From NCBI GenBank assembly GCA_034002405.1, contig JAVFAS010000001.1, positions 62,001-126,000 of the forward strand: DNA of 64,000 nucleotides. The letters run 5' to 3'. This DNA comes from SZUA-365 sp034002405. GTDB lineage: Bacteria > Bacteroidota > Ignavibacteria > SZUA-365. Under the pieces are notes generated by a model. The model worked only from the letters and a program-made list of their open reading frames with translations. It was not told where the DNA came from and did no database searches. Every line of letters starts with the position of its first letter. Position 1 is the stretch's first letter. The position numbers and the translations under genes are program-made. Of this stretch, positions 57,320-64,000 are shown piece by piece.

Positions 57320-58732
57320 ATGATCGTACGATTCGCTCCCTCCCCCACTGGGTACCTGCATGTCGGCGGTGCCCGCACCGCGATTTTCAACTGGTTGTTC
57401 GCCCGCAGCGCCGACGGGACATTCCGTCTGCGCATCGAGGATACCGACCGGCAACGCTCGAGCGAGGAAATGACGCGGGAGATCCTCGACGGCCTGCGCT
57501 GGCTCGGCATCGACTGGGACGACGAACCGATGATCCAATCCTCGCGTGTCGCACGGCACACCGAGGAAAGCCTGCGGCTCGCGTCCGAAGGACACGCATA
57601 CTGGTGTTACTGCAGCGCCGAGGCGCTCGACGCGCAGCGCGCGGCCGCCGAGTCCGCGGGTGGGGCCTTTCTCTATCCCGGCACCTGCCGGCATCTGACG
57701 GCGGAGCAGCGCGCGGCCAACGATGCCGCGGGCATGCCGCGCGTGCTGCGTTTCCGCGTTCCCGAGGGACGCACGGTATTCAACGACATCGTGCACGACG
57801 AGACATCCTTCCCCAACGAGGAGATCGACGACTTCGTCATCCTCCGCTCCGACGGCACGCCGACGTACATGATGGCGGTGGTGGTCGACGATCACGACAT
57901 GGGCGTCACGCAGGTGCTCCGCGGCGACGACCATCTTTCGAACACCCCGAAGCAGGTGATGCTGTATCACGCCCTCGGCTACGAGACGCCGCAATTCGGA
58001 CATCTCCCTCTGATTCTCGGCGGTGACAAGAAGCGGCTGTCCAAGCGGCATGGCGCCACATCGGTGGGCGAATTCCAACAGCGCGGATACCTGCCCGAAG
58101 CGCTGTTCAATTTCCTCGCCCTGCTCGGCTGGTCGCCAGGCGACGATCAGGAGATCATGACGCGTGACGACCTCGTCACCCGCTTCGACATCCGTCGCGT
58201 GCTGAAGAAAAGCGCCGTGTTCGACGAGGAGAAACTGAAGTGGATGAACGGCCAGCACATCCGTCTCCTCGACGACGAGGAACTGCTGCGTCGCGTCCAG
58301 CCCTATCGCCCCGACACGCTCGCGGCGCTGTCCGACGACGATCTGCGGGCCGTCGTGCCTCTGATGAAGGAGCGCATGGTGCTGCTTCCCGATTTCTTTG
58401 CCAATGGCATGTATTTCTGGCGGGACCCTGAGCAGTACGATCCGGATGGGGTCGCGAAGCGATGGAAGCCCGGTATTCCCGCGTTGCTGGAAGAACTGCT
58501 TCCCCTGCTCTCGAACGCGGACTTCACGCCCGCTGCGCTCGAGACACTGATCCGCGACACGGCGGCGCGCGGCGGACTCGGCGCGGGCAAGGTGATCCAT
58601 CCCCTCCGCCTCGCGCTCACCGGCGCCACCGCCTCGCCCAGTCTCTTCGACATGATGGCCGTGCTGGGGAAGGAGACTTGCCTCCGCCGTCTCCGTCGCG
58701 CGCTCGACACGATTCCCGCACCCAGCGCGTGA
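57320..58732 (+). CDS. gltX: Glutamate--tRNA ligase
   Basis: A 470-residue class I aminoacyl-tRNA synthetase charging tRNA-Glu. The HIGH-like motif is YLHVG (residues 12-16) in FAPSPTGYLHVGGARTAIFN. The KMSKS-like motif is K238-RLSKR. A Glu-specific catalytic insertion and C-terminal anticodon-binding domain follow (LFDMMAVLGKETCLRRL). The length is standard. No glutaminyl enzyme is visible, so misacylation of tRNA-Gln plus GatCAB is possible elsewhere. Confidence 0.97.
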   Translation: MIVRFAPSPTGYLHVGGARTAIFNWLFARSADGTFRLRIEDTDRQRSSEEMTREILDGLRWLGIDWDDEPMIQSSRVARHTEESLRLASEGHAYWCYCSAEALDAQRAAAESAGGAFLYPGTCRHLTAEQRAANDAAGMPRVLRFRVPEGRTVFNDIVHDETSFPNEEIDDFVILRSDGTPTYMMAVVVDDHDMGVTQVLRGDDHLSNTPKQVMLYHALGYETPQFGHLPLILGGDKKRLSKRHGATSVGEFQQRGYLPEALFNFLALLGWSPGDDQEIMTRDDLVTRFDIRRVLKKSAVFDEEKLKWMNGQHIRLLDDEELLRRVQPYRPDTLAALSDDDLRAVVPLMKERMVLLPDFFANGMYFWRDPEQYDPDGVAKRWKPGIPALLEELLPLLSNADFTPAALETLIRDTAARGGLGAGKVIHPLRLALTGATASPSLFDMMAVLGKETCLRRLRRALDTIPAPSA

Positions 58733-58784
58733 TGTCCGGAACCCGGCGCGCGGTCCATGGCATGTTCCGGTCACGCGACGTGGC

Positions 58785-58814
58785 TTGTGCGAAAGTGCTG
58801 TTTCCCGTAGTTTG
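58785..58814 (+). promoter_or_regulatory. Possible folB promoter
   Basis: TTG (58785-58787), a 20-bp spacer and TAGTTTG (58808-58814), close to the Bacteroidota TTG/TAnnTTTG pattern with one base missing. It ends 5 bp before the ATG, so the message could be nearly leaderless. Confidence 0.35.
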
Positions 58815-58819
58815 AAAAG

Positions 58820-59188
58820 ATGGAACAATCCCACTTCATACGTCTCAAGAACGCGGTTTTTTACGGCTATCACGGCAATCATCACGAGGAACGTTTCCTC
58901 GGCGGCCGCTTTCACATCGACGTGGAAATGGAGACGGATTTCCGCGAGGCGGCGGAGCATGACGATCTGCATCGCACGGTGAATTACGAGGCGGTGTACA
59001 ATCTCATGCAGGATATCGTCACGAACCAGTCCTTCAAACTCATCGAGGCACTCGCGCGACGCATCGCCCTGGCGGTGCTCGACCAATTCACCGAAGTGCG
59101 AGCCGTGATCGTGCGCGTGCGCAAGCCGGGCGTCCCCCTCAAGGGCGTGATCGACTTTGTCGAGGTGGAGGTCCATGAGCATCGTTAA
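58820..59188 (+). CDS. folB: Dihydroneopterin aldolase
   Basis: FolB cleaves 7,8-dihydroneopterin to 6-hydroxymethyl-dihydropterin in folate synthesis. The 122 residues have the signature FYGYHGNHHEER, the conserved TVNYEAVYNLMQDIV, then LIEALARRIA with the catalytic Lys region VRVRKPGVPLKG. It is followed by folK, which overlaps it by about 14 nt. Confidence 0.94.
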   Translation: MEQSHFIRLKNAVFYGYHGNHHEERFLGGRFHIDVEMETDFREAAEHDDLHRTVNYEAVYNLMQDIVTNQSFKLIEALARRIALAVLDQFTEVRAVIVRVRKPGVPLKGVIDFVEVEVHEHR

Positions 59189-59762
59189 CCTCGTCCCTGA
59201 CGCCCACGCCTCGCGGCTCGCGGAGTGGACCGACGCCGAGCGGGCACAGCCGGCCGAGCTGATGGCCATTCCCGCGTGGCTTGGACTCGGCTCCAATCTC
59301 GGCGACCGCGCGGCGATGTTGCGCCAGGCGGTCGAGGCAATGCGCGCGCTTCCGGACGTGGCGGTGGACCGCTGCTCGGCCGTGTATGAAACCGAACCCT
59401 GGGGAAACAGCAACCAGGGCCCGTTTCTCAACTGCGTCGTGGCGGTACGCACGACCCGCACCGCCGAACGCCTGCTCGACGCGCTGCTCACGATCGAGCG
59501 CGCGCTGGGCCGTGTTCGCGCGGAACGGAACGGACCCCGCTCCATCGACATCGACATCCTGCTGTACGGCATGCAAGTGATCGACCGCCCCGGCTGCACG
59601 ATCCCGCACCCCGCGCTGACGGAGCGGAACTTCGTCCTGCAACCCCTCCGCGAACTGGCGGCCACGGTGACGCATCCGGTCCATGGCGTGACGATCGAAG
59701 AACTCGCGCGGCGCTGTCCCGACACGGGAATCGTCGCGAAAACGGACATCCGGATCTGCTGA
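59175..59762 (+). CDS. folK: Hydroxymethyl-dihydropterin pyrophosphokinase
   Basis: FolK transfers pyrophosphate from ATP to 6-hydroxymethyl-dihydropterin, next after FolB. The 195 residues start at 59175 with GGAGG six nt upstream. Motifs are LGLGSNLGDR, YETEPWG, QGPFLNCVV and the metal motif RSIDIDILLYG, ending in HPALTERNFVLQPL. The N-terminal 35 residues before LGLGSNLGD are an unusual extension; a later start at the MAIPAW Met is possible. Confidence 0.95.
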   Translation: MSIVNLVPDAHASRLAEWTDAERAQPAELMAIPAWLGLGSNLGDRAAMLRQAVEAMRALPDVAVDRCSAVYETEPWGNSNQGPFLNCVVAVRTTRTAERLLDALLTIERALGRVRAERNGPRSIDIDILLYGMQVIDRPGCTIPHPALTERNFVLQPLRELAATVTHPVHGVTIEELARRCPDTGIVAKTDIRIC

Positions 59763-59891
59763 TCCGGAGAGTGCGACGCATCCGCGTCTCCGCCCGCGCG
59801 GACGCATCCCCGCCCCGGTCGCCCGCCGGGGCCTCGTGAAAACACCGGGCGATTCCTTCCGTCCCTCGTGGACGGCTCACGGAGACCATGC

Positions 59892-60551
59892 ATGCAACGC
59901 GACATCCGATACATCGCGATCGAAGGAGTGATTGGCGCGGGCAAGACCAGCCTCGCGCGGCTGCTGCACGAGCGGCTCGGCGGTCAGCTGGTGCTCGAGA
60001 AGTTCGAGGAGAATCCCTTTCTCGAACGCTTCTACCAGAATCCCGAGCGCTATGCCTTCCAGACGCAGCTGTTTTTCCTCCTCACCCGCTACAAGCAACT
60101 GCAGGCACTCACGCAGCAGGAGCTGTTCGCCGAGTTTCTCATCACCGATTACATCTTCGAGAAGGACCGCATTTTCGCGCATCTGAATCTGCAGGACGAC
60201 GAGTTGCATCTCTACGACCAGCTCGCCGCGAACATGGAAAAGAACCTGGCGAAACCGGATCTGGTCGTGTACCTGCAGTCCTCGGTCGACCGGCTGATGC
60301 AGAACATCAAGCTGCGGGGCCGTGATTTCGAGCGCGCCATGTCGCGCAAGTACATCACCGATCTGAATGACGCGTACAATTACTTTTTCTTCCGCTACAA
60401 ATCCGCGCCGCTGCTCATCGTCAACGCCACGGAAATCGATTTCGTCAAGCACGAGGACCATCTCGACGAGCTGATCCGCGAGATCCTCAAGCCGCATCAT
60501 GTCGCGGTCGAATACTACACGCCCCTTTCACGCCTGCCACGGGATTCCTGA
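59892..60551 (+). CDS. Deoxynucleoside kinase
   Basis: A 219-residue salvage kinase phosphorylating deoxyadenosine or deoxyguanosine. Walker A is EGVIGAGKTSL (K18). The conserved lid and substrate regions are DYIFEKDRIFAHLNL and VVYLQSSVDRLMQNIKLRGRDFE. The start at 59892 has GGAG upstream. It lies downstream of folK, a pairing common in this phylum. Its stop overlaps the next start by one base. Confidence 0.92.
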   Translation: MQRDIRYIAIEGVIGAGKTSLARLLHERLGGQLVLEKFEENPFLERFYQNPERYAFQTQLFFLLTRYKQLQALTQQELFAEFLITDYIFEKDRIFAHLNLQDDELHLYDQLAANMEKNLAKPDLVVYLQSSVDRLMQNIKLRGRDFERAMSRKYITDLNDAYNYFFFRYKSAPLLIVNATEIDFVKHEDHLDELIREILKPHHVAVEYYTPLSRLPRDS

Positions 60552-60748
60552 TGATCTTTCGTCTGTTTCTGATCGCCATCGTCGGCTGGGCGATGGTCAA
60601 GCTCTACCGCCTGCTCACCGGCGGCGCCGCGGCCGCTCGGCGTGGCGGCACCTTCGGCGGCCGACGCAACGCCTCCACCCGGCGCTACGACGGGAAGGCG
60701 GTGGACGCGGAATTCGAGGACCTCGACAACACAAACGACTCGCGCTGA
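60551..60748 (+). CDS. Small DUF4834-like membrane protein
   Basis: A 65-residue protein with one N-terminal membrane helix (IFRLFLIAIVGWAMVKLY), a basic linker (RRGGTFGGRRNASTRR) and an acidic end (AEFEDLDNTNDSR). This pattern resembles DUF4834 proteins found next to deoxynucleoside kinases in Bacteroidota. Its function is unknown. The start ATG shares a base with the kinase stop (TGATG), so translation is coupled. Confidence 0.7.
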   Translation: MIFRLFLIAIVGWAMVKLYRLLTGGAAAARRGGTFGGRRNASTRRYDGKAVDAEFEDLDNTNDSR

Positions 60749-60803
60749 GCGCGGCCGCGCCGCGCACGGCCATGGGCAGTACGAAGAAAACGGATACGCT
60801 GGT

Positions 60804-61943
60804 ATGAAATTCGTCGAGAAATGGTTCAAGCGCGCGCTGTTCGGGTTCTTCCGCCTGTTCATCCATGCGCGCACGGTGACGACGGTGACGCGCGATTCGG
60901 TGCGCAACGTCCTCGTCGTGCGCCAGCACAACCAGCTCGGCGACATGCTCTGCGCGGTCCCCTTGCTGCGCGCGTTGCGTGCCACCTATCCGACGGCGCA
61001 CATCGCCCTGCTGGCGCGGCCGCTCAACAGCGAGATCCTCCGCGGCGCGCCGTATCTCGACGAGATCATCGTCTACGACAAGGCGAAATTCCTCCGCAAT
61101 CCGCTGCAGGTCTGGCGTTTCGGCCGCGCGCTCAAGCAGCGGAACTTCGACCTCGCGCTGACGCCGTCCACCGTGTCGATGTCCGTCACCAGCGATGTGC
61201 TCACCTTCCTCTCCGGCGCGCGGCGGCGTATCGGTCCCGGCTCGATCAACGGGAAAAGGAACCACACCTCCTATTTCTACAACGTCAGGGCCGAACTGGA
61301 CTGGCGGCAGGATCCCACGCGCCATCAGACCGAACGGAACATCGATGTGGCATCCATTCTCGTGCTCGAACCCGTCGCGCGCGACCTTGAGATCGGGCTT
61401 TCGGACGAGGAGCGGCAGCGGGGCGCCGAGCAGATCGCGCGGAAGCGGAGCGACGACGGATTGGTGGTGGGTTTCCACCCGGGCGCGGCGAAGATCCCGA
61501 ATCGCTGGGATGCCCTGCACTTCGCGGAGATCGCCAATCGCTGCGCGGAGATCTTCGGGGCATTCATCGTCATCACGGCCGGACCAAATGACGACGATCC
61601 CCTGCATGAAATGACGCTCAACATGCCCAACGCCTGTCTGGTCATGCACAATGAATCCATCCGCCAGGTCGCGGCCGTGATCGCCAACTGCGACGTCTAC
61701 GTCACCAACGACACCGGGATGATGCACGTATCCGCCGGCGTGGGGACACCGACCCTGAGCCTGTTCGGTCCGACCGACCCGTTGCAATGGGCGCCACCCG
61801 GCGCCGCGCACCGCTTCATCCTCGGCGCCGCGGGGGACGTCAATTCCATCTCGCCCGAGAAGGTGTGGCAGGTGCTGATCGGCATGCTGCGCGCGGCGGA
61901 GCGACGGAATGCCCGCGCCGATACGATCGAACAGACCCGATAA
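60804..61943 (+). CDS. GT9-family glycosyltransferase
   Basis: A 379-residue GT9 enzyme. The start at 60804 lies 55 nt after the small membrane protein; the upstream frame is out of coding. Motifs are VVRQHNQLGDMLCAVPLLRAL, GFHPGAAKIPNRW and the donor block VTNDTGMMHVSAGVGTPTLSLFG. It resembles heptosyltransferases that extend lipopolysaccharide or other surface glycans. The acceptor is unknown. It is in one direction with the dNK and Ppx genes, though possibly separate. Confidence 0.88.
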   Translation: MKFVEKWFKRALFGFFRLFIHARTVTTVTRDSVRNVLVVRQHNQLGDMLCAVPLLRALRATYPTAHIALLARPLNSEILRGAPYLDEIIVYDKAKFLRNPLQVWRFGRALKQRNFDLALTPSTVSMSVTSDVLTFLSGARRRIGPGSINGKRNHTSYFYNVRAELDWRQDPTRHQTERNIDVASILVLEPVARDLEIGLSDEERQRGAEQIARKRSDDGLVVGFHPGAAKIPNRWDALHFAEIANRCAEIFGAFIVITAGPNDDDPLHEMTLNMPNACLVMHNESIRQVAAVIANCDVYVTNDTGMMHVSAGVGTPTLSLFGPTDPLQWAPPGAAHRFILGAAGDVNSISPEKVWQVLIGMLRAAERRNARADTIEQTR

Positions 61944-61976
61944 CCACGCGATTCTCCACACACCGCGAGAGCACCC

Positions 61977-63536
61977 ATGCCCACAGTCCTTCGCCGCCTC
62001 GCCGCCATCGACATCGGAACCAACTCGTTCCATCTCGTCATCGCCGACATCAAGGCGAACGGGAAATTCACCGTGCTGGGGAAGGACAAGGACGTCGTGC
62101 GTCTCGGCGAAAGCATGACCGACATGAAACATCTCGGCGGCGCCGCGATCGAGCGCGCGATGGTCACCCTGCATCGCTTCACGCAGCTGGCGCAGAGCAT
62201 GGACGCGCCGGTCCGCGCCATCGCGACCAGCGCCGTGCGCGAGGCGCTCAACCAGGATGCGCTGATCACGCGTGCCCGGAAGGAACTCGGCCTCGAGATC
62301 GAAGTGGTCAGTGGCTTCGAGGAAGCCCGGCTGATTTATCTCGGCGTGTTGCAGGCGCTGCCCGTCTATCAGAAATGCGTGCTGCTCATGGATATCGGCG
62401 GCGGATCGACCGAATTTCTCGTCGGCCGGCAGGGAGCGGTGCGCTACGTCAACAGTCTGAAGATCGGGGCGGTCCGTCTCACCCGCCGGTATTTCCACGG
62501 TGCATCGATCACGCCACGCGCGGTCGCGGAATGCCGCGCCTTCCTGGCCGGTGCGCTCAACCCGATCGTGCGCGCCGTGCGTGAACATCCCTTCGACCTC
62601 GCGATCGGATCGTCCGGCACCATCCTCAACACCGCGTCGATGATCCTCGCCGCGCGGGGTGAAATGGTCGAGGCCGATCCCAACGCGATGACCATCCGCC
62701 GCGACGATCTCCACGCGGTGGTGGCGTCCATCCTCGACGCGGGCACGCTCGCGCGGCGCCGCGAGATCCCCGGCATCGATCCCGCGCGGGCGGACATCAT
62801 CGTTGCCGGTGTGCTCATCCTCGAACAGATTTTCGCCCAGCTGAAACTGAAGGAACTCACCACGAGCGTGTACGCGCTGCGCGAGGGCATCCTGCTCGAC
62901 ACCGTACAGAAAATCACCGGCGAGGAGCGGTCGGTCGACCATCTGACCGACATCCGCAAGGCCTCGATTTACCATCTCGCCGAGTCCTGTCACTACGAGC
63001 CCCGGCACGCGGCGACCGTGCGCCGCGCGGCACTCGCGCTCTTCGACCAACTGCGCGCGGTGCACACGCTCGGCAACGCCGAGCGCGAGTACCTCGAAGC
63101 CGCGGCGGTGCTGCACGACATCGGCTATCACATCTCGCACGCGCAGCATCACCGCCACAGCTACTACCTCATCCGGCACAGCGAGCTGCTCGGATTCACG
63201 GACCGGGAAATCGAAATCATCGCCAATGTCGCCCGCTATCACCGCAAGAGCCATCCGAAGATGAAGCACGAGGGCTTTCCGCGTCTCGGCGAGCGCGACC
63301 GGCGGATCGTGCTTGCCCTCGCCGCGCTGCTTCGCATCGCCGACGGCCTCGACCGGCGGCATCAGGACATCTTCGCCGCCGTCAACGCGCGGCGCGAGAA
63401 CGGCGAGGTCGTCCTGCGTCTCGCGCTCAAACGCGACACCGATCCCGGCATTGAACTCTGGGGCGCCGAGCGCCGCAAGGAACTCTTCGAGGAAATCTTC
63501 CAACTCCCCGTGGTGCTGCAGGTCGAACAGGGATAG
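61977..63536 (+). CDS. ppx: Ppx/GppA phosphatase with C-terminal HD domain
   Basis: A 519-residue exopolyphosphatase or guanosine pentaphosphatase-like protein. The actin-like half starts AAIDIGTNSFHLVIADI and includes IATSAVREALN, SGFEEARLIYLG and DIGGGSTEFLVG, the phosphate-binding loop. The C-terminal HD domain has VLHDIGYHISHAQHHRHSYYL. This two-domain form is common for Ppx. It adjusts polyphosphate or (p)ppGpp levels. The exact substrate cannot be set from sequence. Confidence 0.92.
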   Translation: MPTVLRRLAAIDIGTNSFHLVIADIKANGKFTVLGKDKDVVRLGESMTDMKHLGGAAIERAMVTLHRFTQLAQSMDAPVRAIATSAVREALNQDALITRARKELGLEIEVVSGFEEARLIYLGVLQALPVYQKCVLLMDIGGGSTEFLVGRQGAVRYVNSLKIGAVRLTRRYFHGASITPRAVAECRAFLAGALNPIVRAVREHPFDLAIGSSGTILNTASMILAARGEMVEADPNAMTIRRDDLHAVVASILDAGTLARRREIPGIDPARADIIVAGVLILEQIFAQLKLKELTTSVYALREGILLDTVQKITGEERSVDHLTDIRKASIYHLAESCHYEPRHAATVRRAALALFDQLRAVHTLGNAEREYLEAAAVLHDIGYHISHAQHHRHSYYLIRHSELLGFTDREIEIIANVARYHRKSHPKMKHEGFPRLGERDRRIVLALAALLRIADGLDRRHQDIFAAVNARRENGEVVLRLALKRDTDPGIELWGAERRKELFEEIFQLPVVLQVEQG

Positions 63537-63622
63537 ACCCGCGGCCGGAACGCACACGCGCGACGTCCCATTCCTCCCCGTGCACGCATGCGCCCGCCGG
63601 ATCGCGTGCCCGCGCGATCGTG

Positions 63623-63722
63623 NNNNNNNNNNNNNNNNNNNNNNNNNNNNNNNNNNNNNNNNNNNNNNNNNNNNNNNNNNNNNNNNNNNNNNNNNNNNNN
63701 NNNNNNNNNNNNNNNNNNNNNN
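63623..63722. other. Assembly gap (100 N)
   Basis: Exactly 100 N, hiding the 5' end and promoter of asnS. Confidence 0.99.
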
Positions 63723-64000
63723 GAAGTCACGCTCAAGGGATGGCTGTACAACGGCCGCGCGGGCGGAAAAATCATCTTCCTCATTCTCCGTGACGGCACG
63801 GGCATCTGCCAGTGCGTCGTGACGCAGGACAGCGTGCGCGAGGACGACTGGCTCGCGGCGAAGTCCCTCACGCAGGAATCCTCCTTCACCGTCACGGGTA
63901 CGATCCGCGCCGACGAGCGCGCGCCGGGTGGTTTCGAAATGGATGTGCGCACGCTCGCGGTCGTCGCGATCGCGGAGGACTATCCCATCACGCCAAAGGA
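63723..64000 (+). CDS. asnS: Asparagine--tRNA ligase, partial (both ends missing)
   Basis: An open frame of 92 codons from the gap to the window end. It carries the OB-fold anticodon domain of AsnS: VTLKGWLYNGRAGGKIIFLI, LRDGTGICQCVV, LTQESSFTVTGTIRADERAPGG and the AEDYPITPK link to the catalytic core. The start codon lies in the gap. It charges tRNA-Asn, whose gene is also in the window. Confidence 0.9.

Noticed and set aside
57251..59944. 897-codon minus-strand open frame
   Set aside because: It is antisense to gltX, folB and folK, all with intact catalytic motifs.

Overview
The window is a high-GC (roughly 60% or more) piece of a chromosome with ordinary housekeeping genes, very little non-coding DNA and no sign of phage, plasmid or insertion sequences. 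Several traits point to the Bacteroidota/Chlorobi (FCB) superphylum, probably an Ignavibacteria- or Kapabacteria-like lineage. These are a PorV/PorQ-family outer-membrane protein, proteins with type IX secretion (T9SS)-like C-termini, a GWxTD-domain protein, a TonB-dependent receptor with a carboxypeptidase-regulatory N-terminus, a DUF4834-like small protein, and at least one promoter matching TTG/TAnnTTTG. The assignment is inferred from gene content only. Three runs of exactly 100 N (31037-31136, 36148-36247, 63623-63722) indicate a draft scaffold or metagenome bin; two of them sit inside short tandem repeats.

Layout. 1-6.7 kb (minus strand): a partial GT4 glycosyltransferase, a YfhO-family membrane protein, a small zinc-ribbon protein and Lon protease. 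6.9-14.7 kb (plus): a NUDIX hydrolase, a duplicated-domain lipoprotein, the CIRCE-hrcA-grpE-dnaJ heat-shock operon, then a ComEA-like protein, a pilin-like membrane protein, a PilM-like protein, rsmD, coaD and an FmdB-type zinc ribbon. 14.8-18.1 kb (minus): a GWxTD protein, an LpxL-type acyltransferase and a GT9 heptosyltransferase-like gene. 18.3-26.6 kb (minus): a four-gene surface module of DUF4397 lipoprotein, TonB-dependent receptor, large T9SS-type cargo and PorV-family protein, ending in a strong terminator.

27-41.6 kb (plus): tRNA-Asn, an MBL-fold hydrolase, tRNA-Arg, a TPR membrane protein, an FN3 lipoprotein, a DUF4384 protein with a 39-bp tandem repeat, a DUF4783 protein, a very large NtrY-like sensor kinase, dnaX, a HerA-like protein with a degenerate P-loop, and an exonuclease III gene. 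41.6-50.7 kb (minus): three large exported proteins, including a 1681-residue metallopeptidase, apparently one transcript from a TTGACA/TATATC promoter to a bidirectional terminator. 51.1-53.7 kb (minus): a beta-barrel protein, a GDPD lipoprotein and a second beta-barrel protein, coupled by stop/start overlaps.

53.8-64 kb (plus): polA, an M50-like membrane peptidase, gltX, folB, folK, a deoxynucleoside kinase, a DUF4834-like protein, a GT9 glycosyltransferase, a Ppx/GppA phosphatase with an HD domain, and the start of asnS behind a gap.

The least explained items are the HerA-like ATPase next to dnaX, the pilin/PilM/ComEA-like trio outside any pilus locus, and a C-terminal 'GWN(L/M)I' module shared by neighbouring exported proteins. 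No defence island or CRISPR array was found.
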